DNA of 64,000 nucleotides from an uncultured Piscinibacter sp. (GCF_937952055.1 NZ_CALFYO010000033.1:260688-324687), one strand, 5' to 3'; counted from the stretch's first letter, positions 45,673-55,112 are shown. Numbers and translations: made by a program. Notes: generated by a model from the sequence alone, not told the origin.

Positions 45673-46659
45673 ATGCCTGACATCCCCAAGATTCCCGAGA
45701 CTGCTCCGGGCCCGCCGCCCAATGCGACGCTGGGCACGCCGAGCGAGGCGGCGCCAGCTGCCCCCGCGGCGACTGTCGCACCGGCGTCGCGGCTCGAACC
45801 CAGCGTGGCCGACACCGCGCGCCTGCTGGCCATGCACTTCCCGGCGCTGTTCGGTGCGGGCGTGATCAAGCCGATCAAGCTTCGCATCCAGGCCGACATT
45901 CATCAACGGGCGCCAGGAGTCTTCACCAAGAAGGCACTCTCAATCTTCCTGCAGCGCTACACCACCGGGACCGCCTACCTGCGGGCCCTGGTGGCCGAGG
46001 GCGCGACACGCAGCGACCTCGACGGCCAGCCGGTCGGCGAAATTACGGCCGAACACCGCGATGCTGCGGGCGTGGAACTCGAGCGGCGCCGGGCCATCGT
46101 CGAAGCAAAGAAACAAGCGGGGCGCGAGGCGGCCCGGGCTTCGCGCCATGACGCCCGACCGCTGCGGCCGGCCCGACCGCCACTCCTTTCGCAGCAGGCG
46201 GAGGTGTCGCAGTCCGCTTCGCCAGCGACCGGCGAGCGGCCTGCCACTCGCGGCGCACGCTCGGTGCAGCCCGGTACTTCCGATCGCCCGGACCGCTCTC
46301 CGCGGCCATCTCAGCCCAGCCAAGCGCAACGGCGCTCCCGACCGCCCCAACCTGACGTACAACGAAGCTCCGGCCGGCCCGGCGATCCTGGCTCCGGTGC
46401 GCCGCGGCGCCCGCACAAGCCCCTGCCCGAGCGGAAACTTGCCCGTGCACATGAACAAGAGCCCGTCAACGCGCCGGCCCTGCCGCTGACTCCCGAGCAG
46501 GCTGCCGAGGCCGAGGCTCGCCACCAGCGCGCATTGCTGCTGCGCAGCTTCGAGCAGAGCCCACTTTCGAAGGCGAACTTTGGGGCTTTGAAGGGACTGA
46601 GCGAGGAAGCCCTGGACGCGCTCTTGACCCTGGCGCGGCAGGAGCGTGGCTCACGGTGA
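45673..46659 (+). CDS. proQ: ProQ/FinO-family RNA chaperone
   Basis: A 328-residue protein. Residues about 40-135 form a ProQ/FinO domain: ADTARLLAMHFPALFG, PIKLRIQADI and FLQRYTTGTAYLRALV are the diagnostic blocks. These domains bind structured small RNAs and mRNA 3' ends and modulate their stability. The remaining 190 residues are Pro/Ser/Arg-rich and disordered, with a short C-terminal helix (SKANFGALKGLSEEALDALL). The long disordered tail resembles other betaproteobacterial ProQ proteins. ATG 45673 is preceded by no strong ribosome site. Confidence 0.9.
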   Translation: MPDIPKIPETAPGPPPNATLGTPSEAAPAAPAATVAPASRLEPSVADTARLLAMHFPALFGAGVIKPIKLRIQADIHQRAPGVFTKKALSIFLQRYTTGTAYLRALVAEGATRSDLDGQPVGEITAEHRDAAGVELERRRAIVEAKKQAGREAARASRHDARPLRPARPPLLSQQAEVSQSASPATGERPATRGARSVQPGTSDRPDRSPRPSQPSQAQRRSRPPQPDVQRSSGRPGDPGSGAPRRPHKPLPERKLARAHEQEPVNAPALPLTPEQAAEAEARHQRALLLRSFEQSPLSKANFGALKGLSEEALDALLTLARQERGSR

Positions 46660-46969
46660 TGGCCCCAGCGCCGCAGGTATCGGGCCCATTCACCATCCAG
46701 ACCTCCATCGGCAAGTACAGCGGAAATTGCCTGGGTCCCCGGAGGACACTCGCGCTCTACCTCAAACTGGTTGGCGCCAGCACTGGTGACAAGATGGAGG
46801 TCGAACAGCTATCGCAATGCAGCGGGTGCGGTCCTTCACTTTGCCAAGCTCGACGCCTGAAAGCGGCCCCACAGCGCCCGACGTAGGGAGTTGACCGCAG
46901 GCAGGTCCGCCGACGACAGCCCGGGCTTGTAAGCTCCGCCAAAAGACGGATGCAGGGAGCGCCAAAGGT
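46660..46969. other. Gap between proQ and the broken defence-type gene
   Basis: About 310 bp without a gene. The end of proQ is followed directly by sequence of different composition, and no copy of the tRNA-derived attachment core is visible in it. The left boundary of the mobile remnant probably lies here or just within the next feature. Confidence 0.4.
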
Positions 46970-47580
46970 ATGGCGAAGCAAGGTTCTGTAGGTCCATCCA
47001 GGAGCGGCGACCAGTTCCACTAACAACGGGCCGCCCGGCAATGCCTCGGGCTGCTTGCCGGAGCGCATGGCCTGGTGGCAGTGGCGATCGAAGGCGCGTC
47101 GCTGGACGAGGGGGACGCATCTACGAGCGTCGGAGACGAGGTCATTGACGTCGGCCTGTACTACGGGAGCGAGGATGTCAAAGCGGCAAAGTCCATCCGC
47201 TGTGTGCAGCTCAAACACTCGTCTAGGCACGCGCACGCCCCCTGGACTGCAAGCGGCCTCAAAGGAACCATCGAGGGCTTCGCAGGGCGTTTCAAGGAGT
47301 TGGAGGCGTCGCTTGGCCTGGACGTCCTGGCGAAGAAGGTTCAGTTCACTTTTCTGACGAACAGGCCCATGGATGGAGCCGTTCTTGAAGCGTTGGCCGA
47401 TATTGCTGCGGGATCGACAGCGCCGCGGCACCGTGAAACTGATGACTTGCTGAAACGGTACGCCGCGTCAGCCGGCAGCAACGTACAAAGCTTCTTCGCC
47501 ACCTTCTCGGTTGAAACTGGCGAGCCGGATCCATGGAAACAGCGCAACCTCCTAAGTCAGGACCTGAGCGCATACCTGCC
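46970..47580 (+). pseudogene. Broken N-terminal fragment of a large defence-type protein (putative PD-(D/E)XK nuclease region)
   Basis: An open frame starts MAKQGSVGPSRSGDQFH and is interrupted by TAA at 47021-47023. The same frame then continues through RAARQCLGLLAGAHGLVAVAIEGAS, DEVIDVGLYYGSE, RCVQLKHS, WTASGLKGTIEGFA and FLTNRPM to LLSQDLSAYLP, where similarity stops. The spacing of Asp in VIDVG and QLK in VQLKHS suggests a PD-(D/E)XK nuclease site of the QxK type, as at the head of large ATPase proteins linked to phage defence. The 3' part is missing, cut at a junction with an oppositely oriented integrase fragment. A downstream GTG could restart a 188-residue product. Confidence 0.65.
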
Positions 47581-48449
47581 CCGTTCTGCGCAAGTGCAGA
47601 TGCGCAGGAGTGGCGCAGGTCATGGAACCGGAACGACTTGATGTTCGCCAGCGCCAGTGCCTTCTCCCAGGCGGGTTCGAAGTTGAAGGCCACGTCGGGT
47701 CGCCGTTTGGAGGCGAAAAGGAGCTCTCGATCCCCGCCAAGGTGCTTCCTCAGCTCCTCGACGACGGCAGGGATGAGCACCAAGGTCTTTCGATCGCCCT
47801 TCTTGGAGCGATGAACGCTCGCCTCCGCGCGCTCGAGGTCGATGTCTTGCCAGCGCAGGGCTTTGAGCTCGCCGCGTCGGGCGCCGGTGGTGAGTCCCAT
47901 GAGGACCAGCAGGTAGAGCTTTGGCCAGCGAGACGCCTTGCATGCAGCGATAGGGGCGTCGCGCTCCGGTGCATCCAGGAATCGCACGACCTCGTTGCGC
48001 TCCGGCCGCATCTCGAGACTCCGGCACGGGTTCGTCGAGTTCCTGGGGGCGATCCGCCGCCTTTGGGCCCAGGAGAGCAGGGCGGACAGGGCAGCCTGGT
48101 ATCGATTCACCGTGGCCGGCGCCAGACGCTGCTTCTTGGCCTTGAGGATGCGCTGCCCCAGCGCATCGTGGCCGGCGAAGTAGCGGCCACGCCGGTTGGC
48201 CAGCGCCTCCAGGGCGTCAAAGACATGGTCGTCGTCGAGCTCACCCAGGGGGATGTCGCCGAGCGTCGTCGCCCAGTACTCCAGCCGCTGTGCGCGGCCG
48301 GCGTACTCGGCCATGTAGACGTGAATGAACTCGCGGATGGTCACACGACCGTCGTGAGTTCCGGTGGCCGAAGCGGCCTGCCGGCGGGGTGTCGGTGCAG
48401 CGCTGGCGGGCGCAGTTACATCGCCGACGGACTCGAAGATACCGTTCAT
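47580..48449 (-). pseudogene. Tyrosine-recombinase (phage/island integrase), 3'-truncated
   Basis: From ATG 48449 the frame encodes an N-terminal SAM-like core-binding domain (REFIHVYMAEYAGRA, LAPATVNRYQAALSALLSWA) and most of the catalytic domain: the first Arg in TTGARRGELKALRW, then FRFHDLRHSCASALAQNG with HxxR. After that residue the integrase sequence stops near 47580. The second His/Trp box and the nucleophilic Tyr are absent, replaced by sequence antisense to the neighbouring broken gene until a stop at 47346. The enzyme should be inactive. Its 5' end faces the 18-bp attachment-like repeat at 48532. Confidence 0.85.
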
Positions 48450-48794
48450 GGTCAGACTCCATCAACACTTGCCCGCCTTTTTCACCGGCGGACTAGGTGG
48501 AGAGTCTGGAACGGCCCGTCCCGACTGGAATTTGGTGGCGCTTCAGGGAGCCTCAGACGACACCCCAAAAGCTCCAACGCAATCAACAACTTAGGCCCGA
48601 AGTTTCCCGACCGGGAGCTGGTGTTGATCGGTCCAACAAGTGTATCACCGGCCTCGCGGGACCAAGTTGCGCGCTTGTGACCCAACTGGGCTCCGGTCTA
48701 CCAGTGAATCGTGCTCCTTCGGGGCAACGATGCTAGTGAGCGGTACTGGATGTCTGTACATTAACGCAGTTGCACAGACAAACGCTGGGCTGCC
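48450..48794. other. Region containing attachment-like site and promoters
   Basis: This 345-bp stretch separates the first integrase fragment from the RHH gene. It contains the 18-bp duplicate of the tRNA-Met 3' end. The right part is more AT-rich and must hold the promoter for the RHH-methylase pair; TACATT and TTGACA-like words occur, but no confident promoter can be called. Confidence 0.5.
48532..48549. repeat. att-like direct repeat, copy 1 (tRNA-Met 3' end duplicate)
   Basis: TTGGTGGCGCTTCAGGGA is identical to 50632-50649, which is the 3' end (acceptor stem, CCA and part of the T-arm) of tRNA-Met. Duplication of a tRNA 3' end next to an integrase gene is the standard footprint of site-specific integration. 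The 2.1-kb interval between copies holds the RHH gene, the truncated methylase and the second integrase fragment. Confidence 0.85.
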
Positions 48795-49031
48795 ATGAGA
48801 TTCAATGACACTAAGAGCGAAACCCTGAACCTGCGGGTCTCGCCAATCTTCAAGCAGGTGCTTAAAGAGGCCGCAGACCACGAGCAACGCAGCATGGTGA
48901 ACATGCTGGAAGTGCTGCTGGCAGACTACTGCGACCGAAAGGGCATCGTTCCCATTGGCCAAAAAACTACTCGTCCTGCGCACAAGCGGGCGCGTGCAGA
49001 CCGTAGGGCGCACGTGGGAGCTGTGGCATGA
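48795..49031 (+). CDS. Small ribbon-helix-helix-like DNA-binding protein
   Basis: A 78-residue protein. LNLRVSPIFKQVLKEAADHEQRSMVNMLEVLLADYC has the strand-helix-helix pattern of Arc/CopG-type RHH proteins, followed by a basic tail (HKRARADRRAH). It overlaps the adenine methylase start as ATGA. It probably represses the pair or the element; it lies in the interval bounded by the two attachment-like repeats. Confidence 0.72.
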   Translation: MRFNDTKSETLNLRVSPIFKQVLKEAADHEQRSMVNMLEVLLADYCDRKGIVPIGQKTTRPAHKRARADRRAHVGAVA

Positions 49032-49620
49032 CCTTCCGCTACATCGGCTCGAAGTCTCGACTCATCGATCAGATCACGGCCTACATGAGGCACCCCAAAC
49101 AGGGTGCCTTCTTTGTGGATGCCTTCTGTGGCACGGGGGTGGTGGCTGAGGCTGCGGCTGACCTCGGCTGGAACGTGCGCATCAACGACAGCCTGCACTC
49201 TGCAGTGATTTCCGCAGGAGCACGCCTCATCAGCACAGAGCAGGCGGCTTTCAAGAAGCTCGGGGGCTATGCCAAGGCCATCGCCAAGCTGAATGCTGCC
49301 AAGCCCAAGCACGGCTTCATGTGGCGCGAGTACAGCCCCGCGTCGACGGACACGTGTGGCCTTGAACGGCGCTACTTCACCCAAGAGAACGCAGCGCGCA
49401 TCGATGCGATGCGGTCATTGATCGGTGAGTGGGTGGAGGCCGGAACCATTGATGAAGTGGAAGAGCGCCTGCTCATTGCAGACCTCTTTGGAGCGCTCAA
49501 TCGTGTGGCCAACATCGCGGGCACGTTTGGCTGCTTCCTCTCCAAGTGGACCAGCCAATCGCAAGACAAGATCGCTATGCGTTGCCGCGAGCTCAAAGCC
49601 AGTGGTGTGCGCGTGCGGGA
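49028..49620 (+). pseudogene. D12-class DNA adenine methylase, 3'-truncated
   Basis: The frame starts MTFRYIGSKSRLIDQI and contains the SAM motif VDAFCGTGVVAEAA (residues 30-43) and LFGALNRVANIAGTFGCFLSKW, as in D12/Dam-type N6-adenine methylases. The catalytic DPPY motif, which lies further on in this class, is missing. Similarity ends around 49,600-49,620, where the sequence becomes antisense of an integrase fragment, and the frame closes at 49636. At about 200 residues it is well short of the usual 270-340, so it is likely inactive. Confidence 0.8.
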
Positions 49621-50525
49621 TCGAAGATGGCCTTGAGGTCTTCGTCGGTGAACGGGATATAGCTCTTGGTCAGCTGCTTGATCTTGCCCTTCGTGCTGAC
49701 GCGCATGGCCTCAAAAGGGTTGCCCGTGTGGCGCATGCCGTTGTTGATGGCCCAGCGGAACAGCTCTTTGAGGTGGCTCAGCTTGCTGTTGATGCGCACG
49801 ATGGACAGCACCTGTGCCAGCAAACGCTGCTTGTACGCCACGGCTTGCTCGGCCGCGATGGTGTTGAAGTCCATGTCGCCGAAGAGTTCGACGAAGGTGT
49901 CAAAGGTGGCCTGCTTGTCGTCCAACGTCTTGCGGCCGTTGTCGAGCTGCTTTTCAGCCATGTACATGGCGGCGACTTTGCTGAACGGTTTGCTCTTGCC
50001 AGCAGCAGGGGCATGGGAGGCTGACACCATGCGCGCAGCCTGCGCGGCGTCGTCGAGGGCTGCGGTGTAGTCGCGCTCGCCGCTGCCAGCCGTGCTGAGC
50101 ACATCGCGAAGGAAGGTCGCGGCACGGCGGGCTTCGATGTCGTCGTCGATGCCCATGAGCTTGATGCCGTTCGGCAGCACGACGTCAAACTTGGACAGGA
50201 TCGCAGGAAGGTTGAGCATGGCGGACGGCCTTGGAGTGGGTACCTCCATAGGTACGACCGCTGAACCAAAGTTTTTCGCGCTCCCGGCGAAGGAAAATGT
50301 TTCTATTTGTTTGCGGTCGTGATCCGCGCACGGGCCACCGCCTGCTGCCCGATCCACCAGGGCAATGGTTCCGCCTGCCTTCGCCAAGGCGAAAGCCAAG
50401 GCGGCCTTCTTTGCCAGCGCGGGCTCCTTGGTGCCCAAGCTGCGCTTGATCTCACGGCCGTTGATCTTGATGCGCAGGTAGTAAGTGCCCAGCCTGTTGC
50501 GGTACAGGTTCGGGAGCTTGTGCAT
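49600..50525 (-). pseudogene. Tyrosine-recombinase (integrase) fragment lacking the catalytic domain
   Basis: From ATG 50525 the product begins MHKLPNLYRNRLGTYYLRI, the N-terminal arm of tRNA-targeting integrases. A core-binding domain follows (KPFSKVAAMYMAEK, INSKLSHLKELFRWAINNG, NPFEAMRV) up to YIPFTDEDLKAIFD, where the catalytic domain should begin. It then breaks off at the junction with the methylase fragment; the frame closes at 49593. No catalytic Arg, HxxR or Tyr remains. The gene starts 107 bp from the tRNA-Met gene, the position expected for the integrase of an element inserted there. Confidence 0.85.
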
Positions 50526-50587
50526 GGCGCCCTCGTGCCCTCGCGGGGAAAAAGTGGCTCACCGAGGGGCTCACTAGGGGCACCAAG

Positions 50588-50626
50588 AAAAAAGCCCGCT
50601 CAGCGAGTGCTGACGCGGGCTTTTCT
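50588..50626 (-). terminator. Rho-independent terminator of tRNA-Met
   Basis: Read leftwards, AAAGCCCGCGTCAGC is followed by a short loop and GCTGAGCGGGC, then TTTTTTCTT. It is a strong GC stem with a T-run, 8 bases beyond the tRNA CCA end. The A-run on the other side could make it work in both directions. Confidence 0.85.
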
Positions 50627-50632
50627 GATGAT

Positions 50633-50709
<77 letters not shown>

Positions 50710-50772
50710 TGAGCCCGCGAGTATAACGCGGCTCCGGTTCCCGCTTGCGCGGCACCCCCTCCAGTCCCCCCG

Positions 50773-51783
50773 ATGTTCAGCTTCTTCAAGAAAAAGGTCG
50801 CGCCTGACCCGGCGGTTCCCGCTCCCGTCCTGCCCATCACCCCCGTTGCCGCTGCGGAGGCGAGCGGCGAGCGCAGTGGCTGGCTGGCCAGGCTGCGCCA
50901 GGGTCTGCGCCGCACGGGCAGCGGCATTGCGCAGGTCTTCACCGGCACGCGCATCGACGACGCGCTCTACGAAGAACTGGAGTCCGCTCTGCTGATGGCC
51001 GACGCCGGCGTCGCGGCCACGCAATTCCTGCTCGATGATCTGAAGCGCCGCGTCAAGGAGGCCAAGGCCACCGAGCCGATGGCGGTGAAGGCGCTTCTCG
51101 CCGAGGCGGTGGCCGAATTGCTGGAGCCTTTGCAGCAGCCGTTGCGGCTGGGCGAGCAGTCGCCGACGGTGATCATGGTCGTTGGCGTGAACGGGGCGGG
51201 CAAGACCACCAGCATCGGCAAATTGACGCGCCACCTGGCCGCGGCCGACCAGAAGGTGCTGCTCGCCGCGGCCGACACGTTCCGCGCCGCCGCACGCGAG
51301 CAGTTGCTTGCCTGGGCCGACCGCAACCGCGTCGAAATCGTCAGCCAGGAAGGTGGCGACCCGGCGGCGGTGACCTTCGACGCGGTGGTTGCTGGCAAGG
51401 CACGCGGCTGCGACGTGGTGATCGCCGACACTGCCGGTCGCCTGACCACGCAGGCGCACCTGATGGAGGAACTGAAGAAGATCCGCCGGACCATCGGCAA
51501 GGCGCAGGCGGGCGCGCCGCACGAGGTGCTGCTGGTCGTCGACGGCAACACCGGGCAGAACGCGCTGTCACAGGTGCAGGCGTTCGACGCCGCGCTGCAA
51601 CTGACCGGCGTCATCATCACCAAGCTGGATGGCACCGCCAAGGGAGGCGTGCTCGCCGCGCTGGCGCTGTGGAACCGTGGTCGGGGACGGCCGCTGCCCG
51701 TCTACTTCATCGGCGTGGGCGAACAACTCGAGGACTTGCAGACCTTCGACGCGCAGGAGTTCGCGCAGGCGCTGCTCGGCTGA
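50773..51783 (+). CDS. ftsY: Signal recognition particle receptor FtsY
   Basis: A 336-residue SRP GTPase. A short N-terminal extension (MFSFFKKKVAP, membrane-contact) leads to the helical N domain, then the G domain: G1 GVNGAGKTTSIGK, ADTFRAAAREQL, DTAGR, TKLDGTAKGG, and the closing YFIGVGEQLEDLQTF. It docks ribosome-SRP complexes at the SecYEG translocon. The N-terminal acidic A domain is short, as in other Betaproteobacteria. It converges with the DUF2726 gene. Confidence 0.97.
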   Translation: MFSFFKKKVAPDPAVPAPVLPITPVAAAEASGERSGWLARLRQGLRRTGSGIAQVFTGTRIDDALYEELESALLMADAGVAATQFLLDDLKRRVKEAKATEPMAVKALLAEAVAELLEPLQQPLRLGEQSPTVIMVVGVNGAGKTTSIGKLTRHLAAADQKVLLAAADTFRAAAREQLLAWADRNRVEIVSQEGGDPAAVTFDAVVAGKARGCDVVIADTAGRLTTQAHLMEELKKIRRTIGKAQAGAPHEVLLVVDGNTGQNALSQVQAFDAALQLTGVIITKLDGTAKGGVLAALALWNRGRGRPLPVYFIGVGEQLEDLQTFDAQEFAQALLG

Positions 51784-51806
51784 TCCCGCAGAGGCGGTCG
51801 CGCGTT

Positions 51807-52517
51807 TCAGCGATCGCGCTTGTCGCTTCCGGACAGCGGCGCCGCGCCGGTATTGAACTCGTCGAACCAGGTCGACGGCGGCGGCTCGCGCATCTCGATG
51901 CGCTCGTCCTGCGTCGAGTCTCGCTGCGAGTCGTCGAACGGCGTCGGCCGCGAGGCACGCCGGCGGGTGTCGGCCACTGGCGCCGCCACGGATGGCGCCG
52001 CCGCTGCAGGAACCTTGGGCATGATCATTTCGCGCGTCGCCTCGACGGACGGCAAGGCGTTGTCGGTCCACACGTGCATCGGGATGCCTGCGGCCTTGAG
52101 CACGCGCGCCATGCGGTTCAGCCGCTTGCGCGAGCGTTCGCTCTCCGAGCCGGCCGGCGGCTGCACATTCACCACCGCCAGCACTTCGGTGGCCATGTCG
52201 CAGACCACCAGGTCGGCGCACTGCGTGCCGAGGCGGCGCAGCCATTCGGCGTAGGAATGGCGCGTCGGCACCTTCAGAAAGCGCGCCAGCGGCACCTGCG
52301 CCAGGATCATGTAACCAGGCAGAGCTCGCTCCAGCGTGCTGTAGGCCATCCGCTCGGCACTGGTCAGGATGCGCGTGGCCGTGGGTGGCCAGGAGGCCAC
52401 GGTGTCGAGCCGGTTCGTCTCGGCGCCCCGGCCGCCGGGCCGCGAGCGGCGGCGCAACAGCACGGTCAACAGCAAGACCACGATCACGGCCAGCGCCGCG
52501 ACAGCCCAATCAGGCAT
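51807..52517 (-). CDS. DUF2726-type membrane-anchored hypothetical protein
   Basis: A 236-residue protein with one N-terminal membrane helix (AVAALAVIVVLLLTVLL), a basic RRRSRPG stop, and a soluble domain: LTSAERMAYSTLERALPGYMILAQVPLARFL, then CDMATEVLAVVNVQPP and KAAGIPMHVW. This matches DUF2726, a restriction-endonuclease-like fold often found on inner-membrane proteins with unknown activity. The last 70 residues are disordered. GAGGAAGG precedes ATG 52517. It lies between ftsY and ffh. Confidence 0.8.
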   Translation of the reverse strand: MPDWAVAALAVIVVLLLTVLLRRRSRPGGRGAETNRLDTVASWPPTATRILTSAERMAYSTLERALPGYMILAQVPLARFLKVPTRHSYAEWLRRLGTQCADLVVCDMATEVLAVVNVQPPAGSESERSRKRLNRMARVLKAAGIPMHVWTDNALPSVEATREMIMPKVPAAAAPSVAAPVADTRRRASRPTPFDDSQRDSTQDERIEMREPPPSTWFDEFNTGAAPLSGSDKRDR

Positions 52518-52590
52518 CAACCTTCCTCGACATACATTCTGAGGGGGGCAGCATAACGCGGCGCCGTGCAGGCGTCATCGCGGACGACGC

Positions 52591-53964
52591 TCAGCGCGGA
52601 CCGCCCGGCAGCTTCATGCCGCCCATGCGCTTCATCATCTTCATCAGGCCACCGCCCTTCATCTTCTTCATCATGCCCTGCATCTGCTCGAACTGGTTGA
52701 GCAGGCGATTCACCTCCTGGACCTGCACGCCGGCACCGGCAGCGATGCGCCGCTTGCGCGTGGCCTTGATGAGGTCGGGCTTGCGGCGCTCCAGCGGCGT
52801 CATCGAGCAGATGATGCCTTCCATGCGGCGCACGTCGCGCTCGGCCCGATCCATGTCGGCCTGACCGAGATTGGCCGTCTTGCCGCCTGTCATCTGGGTG
52901 GGCAGCTTGTCGATCAGTCCCGACAGGCCGCCCATCTTCTTCATCTGCGAGATCTGCATCAGGAAATCGTTCAAGTCGAAGGCGTCGCCCGACTTCACCT
53001 TGTCCGCCAGCTTCTGCGCGGCAGCGACGTCGACGCCCTTCTGCACCTCCTCGACCAGGGCGACGATGTCGCCCATGCCGAGGATGCGGCCGGCGTGGCG
53101 CTGCGCGTCGAAAACCTCGAGGCCGTCGATCTTCTCGCTGGTGCCGGCGAACTTGATCGGCGCACCGGTGATCTGGCGCACCGACAGCGCCGCGCCTCCG
53201 CGCGCGTCGCCGTCCATCTTGGTCAGCACGATGCCGGTCAGCGGCAGGGCCTCCTTGAAAGCCTTGGCGGTGTTGATCGCATCCTGGCCCTGCATCGCAT
53301 CGACGACGAAGAGTGTTTCGACCGGGCTCAGCGCGGCGTGGAGTTCGGCGATCTCCTTCATCATCGCCTCGTCGATGCCCAGGCGACCGGCGGTGTCGAC
53401 CAGCAGTACGTCGAAGTAGTGTCGCCGCGCGTGATCCAGCGCGGCCTGGGCGATTGCCAGCGGCTTGTCGTTTGCTGTCGACGGGAACCACTCGGCGCCG
53501 GCCTGTTTCGTGACCGTTTTCAGCTGCTCGATGGCGGCCGGACGGTAGACGTCGGCCGAGACCGTCAGCACCTTCTTCTTGCGCTTGTCGATCAGGTGCT
53601 TGGCGAGCTTGGCGGTGGTGGTGGTCTTGCCGGCGCCCTGCAGGCCGGCCATCAGGATCACCGCCGGAGGCTGCGCGGCGAGGTTGATGTCGGCCACCCC
53701 GTCGCCCATGGTGGCGGCGAGTTCGCGGTTGACGATGCCCACCAGCGCCTGGCCCGGCGTCAGCGAACCGACCACGTCGGCGCCCAGGGCCTTTTCCTTC
53801 ACGCGCGCGATGAAGTCGCGCACCACGGGCAGCGCGACGTCGGCCTCGAGCAGCGCCATGCGCACCTCGCGCAACATGTCCTGCACGTTGCTCTCGGTGA
53901 TGCGGGCCTGGCCACGCATCGTCTTGACGGCGCGACTCAGGCGTTCGGTGAGGGTGGAAGCCAT
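52591..53964 (-). CDS. ffh: Signal recognition particle protein Ffh
   Basis: A 457-residue SRP54 homologue. The N domain is followed by the G domain (GLQGAGKTTTTAKLAK, DVYRPAAIEQL, DTAGRLGID, TKMDGDARGG). The Met-rich M domain carries MKKMGGLSGLID and a C-terminal run of KKMKGGG/KMMKRMGG that binds 4.5S RNA and signal peptides. Start ATG 53964; the open frame 90 bases upstream has no family similarity. It is divergent from the CcsA-like gene with a 47-bp gap. Confidence 0.97.
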   Translation of the reverse strand: MASTLTERLSRAVKTMRGQARITESNVQDMLREVRMALLEADVALPVVRDFIARVKEKALGADVVGSLTPGQALVGIVNRELAATMGDGVADINLAAQPPAVILMAGLQGAGKTTTTAKLAKHLIDKRKKKVLTVSADVYRPAAIEQLKTVTKQAGAEWFPSTANDKPLAIAQAALDHARRHYFDVLLVDTAGRLGIDEAMMKEIAELHAALSPVETLFVVDAMQGQDAINTAKAFKEALPLTGIVLTKMDGDARGGAALSVRQITGAPIKFAGTSEKIDGLEVFDAQRHAGRILGMGDIVALVEEVQKGVDVAAAQKLADKVKSGDAFDLNDFLMQISQMKKMGGLSGLIDKLPTQMTGGKTANLGQADMDRAERDVRRMEGIICSMTPLERRKPDLIKATRKRRIAAGAGVQVQEVNRLLNQFEQMQGMMKKMKGGGLMKMMKRMGGMKLPGGPR

Positions 53965-54011
53965 GCTGTGGCGCAGCCCGAGACCCGGGAGCGCGAAAGT
54001 ACACTGTGAGC

Positions 54012-54830
54012 ATGATTTTATCGTTCGGTCCCGAAGCGCCCGCGGGCTGGGCATTGGCCGTGCCCACGCTGGCGGCGCTCGTGGCCTATGCGGTCGCCGC
54101 GTTCCTGCCCGCGGTGCGCGAGGCCGCGACCCGCAATGCGCTGCTCGCCGGTTGGGCGATCCACGCGCTGGCCATCGCGGTCGACATCAGCGGCATCGGC
54201 GTGGATCACACCGGCGCGCGATTCGGCTTCGCACCGGCGCTGTCGGTGACGATGTGGTTGGTGCTGGCGGTGTACGCGGTAGAGAGCCGCTTCGTCCCGC
54301 TGGCCGGCGTGCGGCGCACGCTGGCGCTGCTCGGCGCGGCGGCGGTGCTGCTGGCATTCGTCTTCCCGGGCGAATTGCGGCCGAACGCAGTGTCGCGCTG
54401 GGCGCCGCTGCACTGGGTGCTGGGCATCGCTTCCTACGGACTGTTCGGTGCCGCGGTGCTGCACGGCGCGATGCTCAATCGCGCTGAGCAGCAGATGCGT
54501 CAGCATGCTGCCGCGCCGCCGACCGGCATGCCGCTGCTGCGCTTGGAGCGCCTGACCTTCCGCTTCGTCGGCGCCGGTTTTGTCGTGCTGTCGGCGGCGC
54601 TGCTGCTCGGCGCCTGGTTCGCGCAGCCTTGGCGCTGGGACCACAAGACGGTGTTCTCCATGCTGGGCTGGGTGGTGTTCGCGGCGCTGCTTGCGGGCCG
54701 ACGTGCGTTCGGCTGGCGTGGCCCGCTGGCCACGCGCTGGCTGTACGGCGGTGCGGCCCTGTTGCTGCTGGCTTACGTGGGTTCGCGCTTCGTGCTTGAA
54801 ATCCTGCTGCAGCGCGGGCCGGCGAACTGA
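54012..54830 (+). CDS. Cytochrome c assembly (CcsA/YpjD-like) inner-membrane protein
   Basis: A 272-residue protein with about eight membrane helices. LHWVLGIASYGLFGAAVLHGAML and the WDHKTVFSMLGWVVFAALL segment are the CcsA/YpjD signature, with conserved His residues that in CcsA coordinate haem. In Gammaproteobacteria the equivalent next to ffh is YpjD/CorE, connected with inner-membrane metal or haem homeostasis, so a cytochrome role is not certain. ATG 54012 is preceded by a GTG codon 6 bases upstream that could also serve. Confidence 0.87.
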   Translation: MILSFGPEAPAGWALAVPTLAALVAYAVAAFLPAVREAATRNALLAGWAIHALAIAVDISGIGVDHTGARFGFAPALSVTMWLVLAVYAVESRFVPLAGVRRTLALLGAAAVLLAFVFPGELRPNAVSRWAPLHWVLGIASYGLFGAAVLHGAMLNRAEQQMRQHAAAPPTGMPLLRLERLTFRFVGAGFVVLSAALLLGAWFAQPWRWDHKTVFSMLGWVVFAALLAGRRAFGWRGPLATRWLYGGAALLLLAYVGSRFVLEILLQRGPAN

Positions 54831-54842
54831 GAGCAGACGCCG

Positions 54843-55082
54843 ATGAAGTACCTGCTGCTCATTGCCGCCATCCTGCTGCTGGTGTGGCTGCTGCGTGGCT
54901 CGCGCCGCCGCAGCGAGCCTCCGCCCTCGCGACCCCGGCGTGACGCGCGCGCCCAGCCGATGGTTGCCTGCCGGCAGTGTGGTGTGCACCTGCCGCAGCA
55001 CGAGGCGTTGCCCGGACGCGGCGGCATGTTCTGCGGGGAAGCCCATCGTGCCGAGTACGAGAAGCAACATCCGGCGGGCTGA
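54843..55082 (+). CDS. PP0621 family protein
   Basis: A 79-residue protein with one N-terminal membrane helix (YLLLIAAILLLVWLL), an Arg-rich linker and a small zinc-ribbon-like end: MVACRQCGVHLPQHEA and FCGEAHRAEY. This combination and the position between the CcsA-like gene and pilS is conserved in Betaproteobacteria. Function unknown. It follows the preceding gene by 12 bp. Confidence 0.9.
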   Translation: MKYLLLIAAILLLVWLLRGSRRRSEPPPSRPRRDARAQPMVACRQCGVHLPQHEALPGRGGMFCGEAHRAEYEKQHPAG

Positions 55083-55112
55083 CGGGTCGGCCACCAGCCC
55101 CCGGGGGTGCCG

